Source: Takakia lepidozioides (taxonomy: Eukaryota; Streptophyta; Takakiopsida; Takakiales; Takakiaceae). Taken from it: 64,000 bases of DNA. Shown piece after piece: positions 48,267 through 59,560 of this stretch. Position numbers and translations under genes: made by a program. The stretch spans positions 13,144,001-13,208,000 of the forward strand of contig CM060734.1 in assembly GCA_030704615.1 (NCBI GenBank). Direction: 5' to 3'. The notes beneath the pieces were generated by a model. The model made no database searches. It was not told the origin of the DNA and saw nothing but the letters and a program-made list of their open reading frames with translations. Position 1 is the stretch's first letter; every line of letters starts with the position of its first letter.

Positions 48267-51200
48267 ATGGCTTCCTCTGAAGCGGAGTTCTTCTCAGACG
48301 ACAAACCAGTGCCGTTCTCCCAGGAAGTCCTTGACAATGGATTTGCAATTGTTCTGGAACATGTCTTGGCTACCCGTTTTCAGCTGCAGAATGGCTCCAT
48401 CTTTTTGGAGAAAGAGGTTTACGATCTGAAAGGGAAGTTGGTGAAATATTCTTTCCAAAACCGTGATGAGACGGCTCATATCAGCCAGTGGAGAGTGCGT
48501 CCTGGTCGATACAGAGTACTTGGAGAGCCTCGGCGAAAGTCCCTTGGGTCATATGTGACGCCCGGGACTGCTGCTTCGGTCGTTGAAGACAAGAGGGAGG
48601 TGGTGGTGAAAAAAGAACAGACTTCCTCCACTCCAATCGTTGAGCTTTCGGATTCTTCCGATGATGACATAAGTGAAATTCCAAATCCAGTCCTTCCTAC
48701 TGTGGTTGCAGAAGCTGATGAAGAAGAGATTTGTAGTGTCATTCCAAAATTGCGGGCGATGGGAGGAATGGCTGGATTCAAAAGTGAGTTGCGGGGAATT
48801 GATTGGGAATCTTTGAAGCAGGTGCCTGTGAAGTTCTTGCCGGAGACTTTTGATGGCGATATCCTATTCGAGCTGCCTCCTCCTCCGCGAGTTGGAGGTG
48901 TAACAATCATGATGCATGGAATGGACAAGAAACACGACGGGCACCCGTGGTGCAGAACAAAAACATCCAATATTCAGAATGATGACAAGCTTGTTTTCAG
49001 GAGGACAGTTTGCAATGGACACCTTAGGTGTGATAATTTGAATTGCAGACACTTTCTTCAGTCTGGAGTTCATAATCAAAGCGAATGGGAGGGTCTGGCG
49101 GAGAATCCATTTCAGCCTGGGACTGCCCCTCCACCGGCAAACACTTTCGTCTGCAAATTCTGCAAACTTGTGCCATCCTGCTTGGCGCTCTGCGGAGCAA
49201 GAATGTACTATGTTGTCCACCGTTTGAATACAATGACGAGAGCTTGTGTGCATTTTGGATTCCATAACCATCCTGTCTCGAAGGGGGATTACAGGGAGAG
49301 TGTTGAGACAGTATCGAGGTTGATCAAACAGGAGTTCGGGAGAAACCCATCCGCAACAACATCTGCAATTGCTCTTGGCGCAAGCAAGTCCTTCTTGGAA
49401 AGCCATATTTTGAGTGAAGGAGATTCTGTGGGGACTAAACTTGACGGTGCAGCATTGGACCTGGTCATGGATCATTTCTCCACTTTAAGTTCACCTAACA
49501 TTCGGCATCAGATCAATGCATTGAGAATGGGCTCTGGGATCAGAGGCTACATAGACAATATTTTGGAATTGAAACGACTGAGCAAGTACGATTACATCCA
49601 GGTCAAGGTGCCATCAAAGTTTTTCTTTTCAAAATGTCGACTGTTGGGGAGGGCAGTGGGGTTAGCCTCGTGAAGCGGATGCAAAAGACTGGGGACTTGC
49701 AGAACTGTTTTCTTATGTTTGATCATGTGAAACGAGTGAAGGATTGGACGACAATGGCTTGTCATGTCTACGATCCAGTGTACCAACGAGTTATGACAAT
49801 TGCAGTTTGTGACATGCAATCCGAGGATACGGAATCCCAGAAGCTCATGTGGAATTCCCTGATACGTGTCATGGGCTGCCATGGGCTGCCATCTCCAAAT
49901 TTCGCAGGTTTCATGGCGGATAGTGCTCAAGCAAATTTCAATGCTATTCGTATTGTCTTCGGATCGGGCGACCCAAAAGTGCCTATGCCAGGAAGAGAGC
50001 GTACATGTCTATTCCATTGGACACAATCTCTGGAAAAACATACAAAGTCGGACATCAAACCAGAGATGCAGACTCAGCACCGTAAATTGTGCAAAGAGTA
50101 CAAAGATGCTAGAACAATGAAGGAGGCGGACACTTTGTTCCAGACAATTCGTGCCTGGTGGTTCTCTTCTGGAGCTGCATCACTTGAGAGTATGAGAGCA
50201 TTGGAAGATTGGCTGGCGTTTTGGCACTTCCGGTATAGACAGTGGGGAGCAGCCATGACAATGGTACGAGGCTTCTATTTCATGCTTTATTCATACATTT
50301 GCTTTCCATATTTTTGACTCATTGCTTTCTTTATGTTGTTTCCTGTGCACTATTCTGAAGTGTGGTTATCCTCTTTGCAGAACATGTCCATTGAGGAAAT
50401 GGCAGACATGCCATCTTGCAATTTGGCAGAAACTGTGCACAATGCATGGTTGCAGCAGTCTGGGAAACGAGGTCGGGATTTGTATGTGGCAACAACAGAT
50501 GATTTGATACGTGCCTTGCAACAACAAACCCGATACCGTGATTTCTTACGAGGTGGGGTTGGTGGCAAGGGTCCGGACAAATCGGAGTTGATGTTGCGTG
50601 CTGCAAACAGATCTGGGGATCCAATCAAGATAGCACGGGCGGTGAGCATGTATGCCCAGGGAACGCCACTTGTTTCTAGAGTTCCACATCTTGAAGGGGA
50701 GGAGAGATTCGGCTCCTGTAAGAGGAAATTGAACACTCCACCTGGTTCGGATTCAGATTCCCACAGGGCAGACCGTGATAACTTCTCGAAGCCTCGTGTT
50801 CCCCTGCATGACAGCTCCGTGTCCGGAACCTCCATTGTGGAGGAACCTCCAACACGACGGCAAGCTCCAGCATCAAACCGTGCCACTGAAATGGTGCAGG
50901 AGAGAAACAACCCCCTTGATGTGCTTGAGTCCGCATGCCCCGACCACGTTTGGCACATAGAACGCACAAGTGTCGGGTCTCGTGTGAAATGTACAGCGAT
51001 CAGGGCAACTAATTTCGAGAAGTGCACTTCATCTATATCCAGAGGTGGTGCCCGAACTCCTGCTCCGACTTTCACGGGCTTGATGCGTCCATACGGTCAA
51101 CCAGAAGCCAAGAACCACAAGTTCTGGTTCTGCGCAGATGATTGTGCCAGATGTGTGCATGGAACTGTGCGTCCTTCCGTAGTGATGAAGCCATCTCCTC

Positions 51201-51766
51201 CAACCGTTTGGCCCGTGAAGGTGGGAACACATCTCAGCTTTCAGGAGATTGAAATGCTGGAGGAGGCAGGTTTTTCCCTTGCGAGACAACCCCAACTCCA
51301 TGCATGTGCTACTACTCCTGCGTCCTCCCGGGTCCCCCCGGCAAATCCTGACTTGTGGCCAACCAAACGAGATGGAAAGCTCGTTCGGCGTTTCCCTCCA
51401 ACCGCTGAACACTTTGGCAAAGTGGAGTCCGCAAGAATGCTCCAAGCTCGTGTCGGAAGCACCACGGAAGTACCCGATCCAGGATATGGTCGGGTATTCA
51501 CAATCATCACTTCCACATCTGCTGTTCATGACAGGACCTACGACATCACGGTTTCCAATTTCCCCAATTGCACATGTCCTGATTTTGTGAATATGCTATC
51601 AACCAGTTTGGGCAAGAGAGGTAAATTCATACCCTGCAAACATTTGTATTTCATATTTTTGAGGAGGATGGTTTGCGATCCCAAACGTGACAACTTCATT
51701 CACCAGGCCACTATGAGTTTCAACGAGGTCGATACTCTTTTGCAGCGGGATACAACACATGGGTAG
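48267..51766 (+). pseudogene. MULE-like transposase with SWIM finger, copy C, nearly complete
   Basis: The ATG at 48267 (MASSEAEFFSDDKPVPFSQE) opens an acidic N-terminal region. A Cys/His module follows at about 48940-49290 (GHPWC, LRCDNLNCRHF, ACVHFGFHNHP), like the WRKY-GCM1 fingers of Mutator-type transposases. The catalytic region follows: AVCDMQSEDTESQK, FAGFMADSAQANFN, TCLFHWTQSLEKH. An intron lies at 50264-50380 (GT-AG). The C-terminus has a SWIM finger (CTCPDF then CKHLYF, about 51570-51650) and the stop is at 51764-51766. A deletion of about 16 bases near 49602, compared with copies A and B, shifts the frame (49673 stop). Otherwise both exons are open. The family assignment is by motif pattern and moderately secure. 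It would move DNA if intact. Confidence 0.75.
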
Positions 51767-52420
51767 CATGAACTATGTAATGTGGTATGTGGATGACCAT
51801 GATTTGAAATGTGTAATTCACATCAATTCGTCGGCTGTGCAATGATATGGCCTCCAACTATACGGAGTGAGGTCTGAGTGACAACTTTTAGGTAGTGCAC
51901 ATTTGTCATTGCACCGTTCGAAGTCTACATGTCTTGCTGTCGCTATGCACTACAATCATCTTTTGAAGATGATCATAACTCTCATTGTTATTTGAGGAGG
52001 GAGGAAGTCTTCTCGTGGCAGCCTTTATGGCGCACACTTTGTGAGGATATTTTGTCGTCTTCGTAATTGTAAAAGTGAAACAAACATTTGTAATTGCACA
52101 ATGTTGGATGCTGCAATTGTAGGCCTCAACGCTCGTCTTGATTCTATTTAGGCAAGATTCCCTGCATTAATTCCACGGTCATAGGACCATCCACGGTTAT
52201 AGGCGGCGCATGTTAATGCTGACGTGGCAGTTGACGGACAGTGCCACGTCATCATTTACCGCCACATCAGCATGCTGACATGACGCTCACGCCACGTCAG
52301 CATGTGTGCAGGCTCACGCCACGTCAGCTGGCGTGAGCGTACGCTCACGCCACGTCACTCCTGCGTGAGCGTACACTCGCGCGCTCACGTGCAACGCTCA
52401 CGCCATTGCGTCGTTGCAGG
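50650..52420 (+). repeat. Segmental duplication, unit 1
   Basis: The end of copy C and its 3' flank through GGCGGCGCATGTTAATGCTGA (about 52203) and the CACGTCAGC-rich stretch match 55140-56875 at about 95 percent by eye. A small internal deletion in unit 2 removes the segment that spans 50785-50860 here. Confidence 0.85.
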
Positions 52421-53965
52421 TTGGAGATGATATAATCAGCTCCAGGTATCTCTGCCCGAAACTAATTGTTGCGGGTAGATGAGGAGCAGCCGAATAGTGG
52501 AGCTGCGAGGGGATGCATCGCAGCCTGTTGGGAGCTTCAGCTCCAAGCTCATGAAGAGGTATGAGTGAAGAGAGGGGGCTGGTCCCTCTTGAGTACAAAT
52601 CAGTGCACTTGTGAAGCATCTTGAGTTGGAAGTTTCAATCTGAAACTCTAGCACGGTGAGGGCTCGTGGAGTGGCAAGAGCGGGGCTGGAAGGGCAACAT
52701 CGAGGCACCCTAGAGCCAAGGGATATGCATGAGAAGTGCAGGTGCACCAAGTTTGTAAAGGTGTGTATTTTCAGATTCGTTTTTGTGAGCTTCATGAAGA
52801 AATAGAGCTTGTTGGGCAGCATATTGCTTGCTTGTTGAGTTTAGGGTGCCTCTGGTGGGTCGTGAGAGCCCAAGAGAGCATGGCAGCAGGCCTGGTGGCT
52901 TCGCAGAAACCATAGCTCGGCGGCAGCAGGTGCAGGAGCAACCCCCAGCTCGGGGAGAGCTCGGGAACACGTGGGAACGCCTCGGGAATGCATGGGAACT
53001 CGTTGGGAGTTACAGGGAACGCAGGGAATAGTGGTCGTGAATCTTTTTTCACTCGTTTCGTGGGACCTTGATGGGGAGGCTAGGCTCTGAAGAACAACGG
53101 TTTTGAGCTAGCTGATCCGGCAGAAAAGTCAGAATTGCCTCTCTGTTTTCAGCCCAATTCTTAACTATGGGGGAGACCAGCCTGCAGGTAATTCCTTTGG
53201 ACAGAATGTTGTTGGGGCCTATATTTACCTCTATTTGCTCCATTTTTTAACCTTCAGTGAATGGCGTGGTTTCCTGAGGTGGTTCCATTATGAGGAATGG
53301 CTGGTGGACATAAGGAGGCACCAGCAAACCCTGTGAAGGCTTGCATGGGGCCTTGGAGGCCAAGTTTCATGAGCTCGTGGAGGGCGGTTTGAGGAGTGTC
53401 TACAGGATGCTCTCATGGTCATGCAAGTGAGAGAAGAGATGAAAAAAGAGGGTGTTGGGATGAGAGCGTGTTGGGGATAGTCATTGCTTTAGCTTCCCTT
53501 CCTCGTAGCTTTCCACCTTTTCTATAGGCCGAGACCTTTCCGTAGGTGGAGGCAAGAGTCAGTCCGGGTTTGGGCTGGGTTGCAGGAGCGACACTGTGGA
53601 GTTGTTTTTGGTGTGGGGGAGTTGTTGTTTTCATTCTTGTGTTTGGATCCCCTCCACACCTGCATGCTTGATTGTGCGCCATGCTAGTTTTGTGTGGACG
53701 CTTGATTTTATAGGTGGTTGACTCGGGCAGATGCCTTCGCGTGAGCCTAGCCGCGTGAGCGCGGCTAAGCTCACGTCACGTCACCGGTTCTCGCCACGTT
53801 GGCTCATGGGTCCGACGCCACGTCAGCAGTCTTCGCCAGCGTGGTTAACGCCACGTGACGCCTCACCATGTCATTTCCACGGGCGTACCTATGACCGCGG
53901 ACAAAATAGGGAGAAAAGGGCCTATAGTCGCGGAATTGGTAGCTGTAGACTGTTTTTTTTTTTTT
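51767..53965. other. Non-coding between MULE-like copy C and the palindromic satellite
   Basis: The first 650 bases belong to the duplicated unit. Dense CACGTCAGC, GCGTGAGC and GTACGCTCACGCC phrases form self-complementary stretches at 52240-52400 and again at 53740-53850, bracketing about 1.3 kb without recognisable genes. This may be a non-autonomous element with ACGT-rich ends. Confidence 0.5.
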
Positions 53966-53969
53966 TGCA

Positions 53970-55120
53970 TTTGACATTCAGCATTTGGGTGGATGTGATG
54001 ATCGGTGCCGATCATTACTTCTGGTTTTTTTATTTATTATTTATTTATTTGCTTTTAACATTTGGCATTTAGGTGGATGTGATGATCGGTGCCGAAAATC
54101 ACTTCTGTCGGTGCCGCCGATCTTTTTTATTTATTTATGCCGATCATCACTCTCCGTTTTTTTTCTTTTTTTTCTTTTTTTTTCTTTTTTTCCTTGACAT
54201 TCGGCATTTGGGTGGATATGATGATCGGTGCTGACCATCACTTCTGTTACCGATCACCGCTCTCAGTTTTTTTTTTTTTTTTGACATTCAGCATTTGGGT
54301 GGATGTGATGGTCGGCACCGACCATCACTTCTGTCGGTGCCGCTGATCATCACTTTCTGTCTTTTTATTTTTTATTTTATTTTATTTTATTGGCTTTTGA
54401 CATTCGGCATTTGGGCGGATGCAATGGTCGGTGCCGACCATCACTTCTGCCAGTGCCGCCGATCATCATTTTTTTTTATTTTTTTTTTGACATTCGGCAT
54501 TTGGGTGGATGCGATGGTCGGTGCCGACAATGACTTCTGTCGGTGCCGCCGATCATCACTTTCCGTTTATTTTTATTTTTTTGACATTCGGCATTTGGGT
54601 GGATGTGATGATCGGTGCCGACCATCACTTCTGTTACCGATCACTACTCTCCGTTTTTTGTTTTTTGTTTTTTTAATAAAAAAAATTGGTTTTTTTTAAT
54701 AATTTTAATTTGGCTTTTGACATTCGGCATTTGGGTGGATGTGATGGTCGGTGCCGACCATCACTTCTATCAGTGCAGCCGATCTTTTTTTTTGGCTTTT
54801 GACATTAGGGCGGATGCGATGGTCGGTGTCGACCATCACTTCTGTCAATGTCGCCGATGATCATCACTTTTTGTTTTTTTTTTTGTTTTTTTGTTTTTTG
54901 GCTTTTGACATTCGGCATTGGGTGGATGTGATGGTCGGTGCCGACAATCACTTCTGTCGGTGCCACCAATCATCACTTTCCGATTTTATTTTATTTTATT
55001 TTTAAAATAAATTTAAGGTGGCTTTTGACATTTGGCATTTGGGTGGATGCGATGGTCAGTGCCGACCATCACTTCTGTCGGTGCCGCCGATCATCACTTC
55101 TGTTTTTTTTTTTTTTTTTT
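53970..55120. repeat. Palindromic satellite with GGTCGGTGCCGACC core
   Basis: About ten units of 80-140 bases occur. Each begins GACATTCGGCATTTGGGTGG and carries GATGGTCGGTGCCGACCATC, a near-perfect palindrome, then CTTCTGTCGGTGCCGCCGAT and a T-run of variable length. Starts are at about 53975, 54055, 54195, 54283, 54398, 54490, 54580, 54717, 54800, 54907 and 55027. The T-run length causes the variable period. Long ORFs here are repeat products. Confidence 0.88.
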
Positions 55121-55126
55121 GTATGC

Positions 55127-56163
55127 TTAGGGAACGTCACTTGTTTCTAGAATTCCACATCTTGAAGATGAGGAGAAATTCGGCTCCTGTAAGAGGAAAT
55201 GGAACATCCCACCTGGTTCGGATTCCGATTCGCACAGGGCAGACCGTGATACGACGGCATGCTCCAGCATCAAACAGTGCCACTGAAATGATGCAGGAGA
55301 GAAACTACCCCCTTGATGTGCTGGAGTCCACATGCCTCGACCATGTTTGGCACATAGAACGCACAAGTGCAGGGTCTCGTGTGAAATGTACAGCGATCAG
55401 GGCAACTAATTTTGAAAAGTGCACTTCATCTATATCCAGAGGTGGTGCCTGGACTCCTGCTCCGACTTTCACGGGTTTGATGCGTCCATACGGCCAACCA
55501 GAAGCCAAGAACCACAAGTTCTGGTTCTGCGCAGACGATTGTGGTAGATGTGTGCATGGAACTGTGCGTCCTTCCGTGGTGATGAAGCCAGCTCCTCCAA
55601 CTGTTTGGCCTGTCAAGGTGGGAACACATCTCACGAGTCAGGAGATTGCAATGCTGGAGGAGGTAAACTTTTCCCTTGCGAGACAACCCCAACTGCATGC
55701 ATGTGCTTCTACTTCTACATCTTCTCGGGTCCCTCCGGCAAATCCTCACTTGTGGCCAACCAAACGAGATGGAAAGCTGGTTCGGCGTTTCCCTCCAACC
55801 GCTGAACACTTCGGCAAAGTGGAGTCCGCAAGAATGCTCCAAGCTCGTGTTGCAAGCACCACGGAAGTGCCCGATCCAGGATATGGTTGGGTGTACACAA
55901 TGATCACTTCGACATCTGCTGTTCATGACAGGGCCTACGACATCACGGTTTCCAATTTCCCCAATTGCACATGTCCTGACTTTGTGAATATGCTATCAAC
56001 CAGTTTGGGCAAGAGAGGTAAATTTATACCCTGCAAACATTTGTATTTCATATTTTTGAAGAGGATGGTTTGCGATCCCAAACGTGACAACTTTGTTCAC
56101 CAGGCCACTCTGAGTTTCAACGAGGTCGATACTCTATTGCAGCGGGATACAACACATAGGTAG
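55127..56163 (+). pseudogene. MULE-like transposase C-terminal part, copy D
   Basis: This copy encodes HAPASNSATEMMQERNYPL, then FTGLMRPYGQPEAKNHKFWF and the full SWIM finger (CTCPDF, CKHLYF) to the stop at 56161-56163. It is nearly identical to the end of copy C. The N-terminal and catalytic regions are missing and the satellite at 53970-55120 abuts it. The open frame is kept by its recent duplication, not by evident selection. Confidence 0.8.
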
Positions 56164-56875
56164 CATCTGCTATGCAATGTGGTATGTGGACGACCATGCT
56201 ATGAAATGTGCAATTTGCAACATTGTTATGGAAATTCAATTCAAATCAATTCGTTTGCAACATCGTCGGCGGTGCAATGATATGGCGTCCCTTATCCCTC
56301 CATTATGCTTCCAACTATACTGAGTGAGCTCTGAGTGACAACTTTTAAAAGCACATGCATCATTGCACCTTTCGAAGTCTACATGTTTTCCTGTCGCTAT
56401 GCACTGCAATCATCTTTTGAAGATGATCCTAACTCTCATTGTTATTTGGGGAGGGAGCAAGGTCTTCCCATGACAGCCTCTATGGCGCATACTTTGTGAG
56501 GATATTTTCTCGTCCTTGTAATTGTAAAAGTGAAACAAACATTTGTAATTGCACAATGTTGGATGCTACAATTGTAGGCCCGATGGTAGTCTTCATTGTA
56601 TTCAGGCAAGGATTCCCTGCATTAATCCCACGGTCATAGGACCATCCTCAGTTATAGGCGGCGCATGTTCATGCTGACGTGGCAGATGACGGCACAGTGC
56701 CACATCAGCATTTGTCGCCATATCAGCCTGCTGACATCACGCTCATGCCACGTCAGCGTGGGTGCACGCTCACGCCACGTCAGCTGGCGTGAGCGTACGC
56801 TCATGCCACGTCACTCCTGTGTGAGCGTACGCTCGCGCGCTCACGCGCAAGGCTCACGCCATTGCGTCGTTGGTT
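55140..56875 (+). repeat. Segmental duplication, unit 2
   Basis: This is the partner of 50650-52420. It ends at the CGCTCACGCCATTGCGTCGT phrase, also found at about 52398-52416. Confidence 0.85.
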
Positions 56876-57136
56876 GACTCGGGCTTGATCACCGATCCAA
56901 CCCTAGAGCATGCTGTTGATGGTGAGGCTAGGTTGATGACCAGTCAGACCATCTTTGTTTCTCCTTTGGTGAGGTTGCAGGTGATGACCAGCCAACCATG
57001 GGAGTGCCTGCGGTGGATGCAGGTGCAGGTGCAGGCTATGTTAGGAACCTAGTATTCCAAACCATAAGCCGCATCAGGTTCTCTATCTTGGTTACCTTGT
57101 GGAAAGGAGGTTAGGGACATGTTCATGACCGGGTGA
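56876..57136. other. Short non-coding stretch before Gypsy gag
   Basis: Includes a repeated GGTGCAGGTGCAGG phrase near 57020. No gene was recognised. Confidence 0.4.
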
Positions 57137-58638
57137 GTGTCAGTTTGTCAACATGGAGGTGCCACTAGTTGTTGGGGAACCGGTACGAGCACTAGCGATA
57201 CTAGCGGGTATACAAGACGGGATGTGTGGTTTAGGCCACCTTCACCTCCTGTGTCTTCTACGGAAGGTTTTGATTTGGATTGTGAATCCGGAGGACTCAC
57301 ACCGGCGGTGCAAGTTGTTCCCTTGCCATTGTTGTGGGACACAATGGAGGAGATGTATGGAGCCACCAAGGGGCCACAAGGTACTCTAGGGCAGTGGGCA
57401 CCATTGAGTTGGATGATTTTATCCAAGAGTTTGATAGTTGGTGTGACTTGCAGCAAATGCGCAATCCACAACTGTTTACGCCTTTCATGGCATGGAAGGG
57501 GCTGTTTCAACACCTTGAGAGGCCGCCCATGGATGATTACCATGAGTTTAGGCGGGGGCACGATGTTGAGATCGAGGAGTAGAGGATGTACTTGTCACCC
57601 GACTATGTCTCCATCACTAGAGGCACAAGGGCAGCAGCCACACCGGCAGCTGCACCAGCAGCAGCAGCTACAACAACAGCTTCCATGAGCAGTAGTGGGA
57701 CTAGTGGTACAGCAACTACGACGTCCACCCAAGCTACTGCTGCACCAGCACCAGTGGCGGTGCCTGCCTTCAACCCTATTATGGAGTTCTTCGAAGAGTT
57801 GAGAATGAACTACCAAGGGGTGAGGACAGAGAAGTTGAGGAGCTTGCAAGAGTTCCAACGGAAGCCTACTGAGAGCTTGAGGGAGGCTTTCACTCATATG
57901 AGGCGCTTGATTAATGTAACCTAAGGGGTTACGGAGGCTCAGGCAGTCCAATTCTGGTATGGGATATTGGACAAGGAGCTGAGGAGAAGGGTGCGGGATG
58001 CAACTCTCCTACAAGCGGCCCAACCCACCTTAGCAAATATGTTTTTGCTGGCAGAGCGGATAGAGCTCAACATAGTGGAGGAACGAGTGGTCATGGTGGG
58101 ATTTGCTAAGGAGGCACCACGGGGTAGTGGTGCTCCTAGCCAGCCACTACCTCAACATGCTCAAGGCAACAAGGGGGCTCAGGTGAAGCCGAGGGAAGGG
58201 CAGAGAGGACCTCAGATGCAAGGGTCTCTCCCTTCATTTGCAAGCCAACAACGGGCGGATGTGGTGTGCTGGACATGTGGAAGACCCCATGTCAAGAAAG
58301 ATTGCCTAGAGGGAGGCAATGGTTTGGCACTGGCACAGCCTGCACAGTTGCAGTGTGGGCATTGTGGCAAGTACAGGCATGGAGAGGCCCAGTGCTATGG
58401 TTTGCATCCTGAGTTGCGCCCAGGCCAGTTCCAAGGGAACAATGGTGGCCGGGGGCGAGGTGGAGCAGCCCAGAGAGGACGAGGTGGCCATGCACGAGGT
58501 GCAGGCCAAGGGCAAGCTCAACATGGCCAAGGACGCGGAGGTCAGGGTGTTGACCAAGGCATGGCCAACCGGCTTCAGCAGCTAGAGCAGAGACTCGCTG
58601 CCAAGGCCACAGCTGTTAGAGGGCTGTCTGGGACTTAG
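57137..58638 (+). pseudogene. Ty3/Gypsy gag with two CCHC knuckles
   Basis: The frame from about 57400 to 58638 is single, broken only by TAG at 57580 and TAA at 57922. A frame change near 57400 joins it to an N-terminal part starting near 57140. The capsid-like region includes ELDDFIQEFDSWCDLQQMRN and SLQEFQRKPTESLREAFTHM. Two zinc knuckles follow: CWTCGRPHVKKDC and CGHCGKYRHGEAQC (about 58270-58400). The tail is Gly/Arg/Gln-rich and ends near a coiled coil (RLQQLEQRLAAK). Gag packages element RNA. Protease and pol are not found downstream. Confidence 0.8.
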
Positions 58639-58734
58639 ACACTTTTATGGGCTCTGTGGGGTACCCTTAATTTTTGCGCAGACTTACGGATGGTAGACTT
58701 AGACCAACAGAGGCCTTAGGGGTGACATGCACAG

Positions 58735-58975
58735 GCTTTAGGGGTGGTAGACAGACTTACACACTCTGACACAGCCTTACACAGTCTGTCACAGTCAATC
58801 ACAATCTATCATAGTTAGTCACAGTCTATCACAGCTCGGCACAGCTTCGCACAGCCAGTCACAACCCGACACAGCTTTACACAGCCAGTTTCAGCCGACA
58901 CAGTCCGACACATCCAGTCATAGCTCAGCACAGTCACAGCCCGACACAGCTTGGCACAGCCCGCCACAACGTACA
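58735..58975. repeat. CACAGC-type minisatellite
   Basis: About twenty degenerate units of 11-12 bases (CACAGTC(T/A)(A/G)TCA, CACAGCTTCG, CACAGCCCGA) follow the gag stop. Confidence 0.8.
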
Positions 58976-59004
58976 TAGGGAACGGTTATCATTAGCAGGG
59001 AACA

Positions 59005-59560
59005 ACTGTGTGGGAACGACATCTGCAGAGGGAACGTGTTACTTCAGGGGTGACAGTTAGTTAGTTAGGCTTAGAACAGCTTGCAGGTAGATTAGGCATA
59101 GCAGCAACAGGAAGGGGATCACTTTTCGGGGAGCACTTCATGATCATGAGCAAAGGAGATCAGGCGGAGAACAGGAACGGAACCAAGGATGGAGAGATGA
59201 TTTGATCGATGCTTGAATCATGCAAGCTATAGAATCGTACTGTAGGACAAATTAGAGACACTATGGCTACGGTTTGATACTGAACAGAGATTAATATGAT
59301 ACACATACCTTACCCACACTGTGTAGAGAGAACTGAGTGAAGATGTGGAATGAATGGTTGAGCCATCAGAACTTGTTAGATTGCTGATATGAAGGCAAGA
59401 AGGAATACAAACAAGAAGCACTACCATGATACACTAGATGTAGGTCATGACTGATTGTTCTGAGCGGGCTGAGTGCTTAGAGGTATCCAACTCTTCTATC
59501 TTGGAGTTCTCTCCTCGGATAGCGAAGGGATGGGTTAGTAAAAGCCGCTCGACATTTGGC
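59005..59560 (+). repeat. Possible Gypsy LTR and leader
   Basis: The stretch before TTTGGCGACCATACTGGGGA (about 59555) has the look of an LTR end followed by a primer-binding site of the TGGCGACC type. The LTR start was not fixed because no second copy lies in the window. Confidence 0.4.

Noticed and set aside
53985-55005. Phe-rich membrane-like ORFs
   Set aside because: T-runs in the palindromic satellite give Phe repeats; the frames consist only of repeated units.
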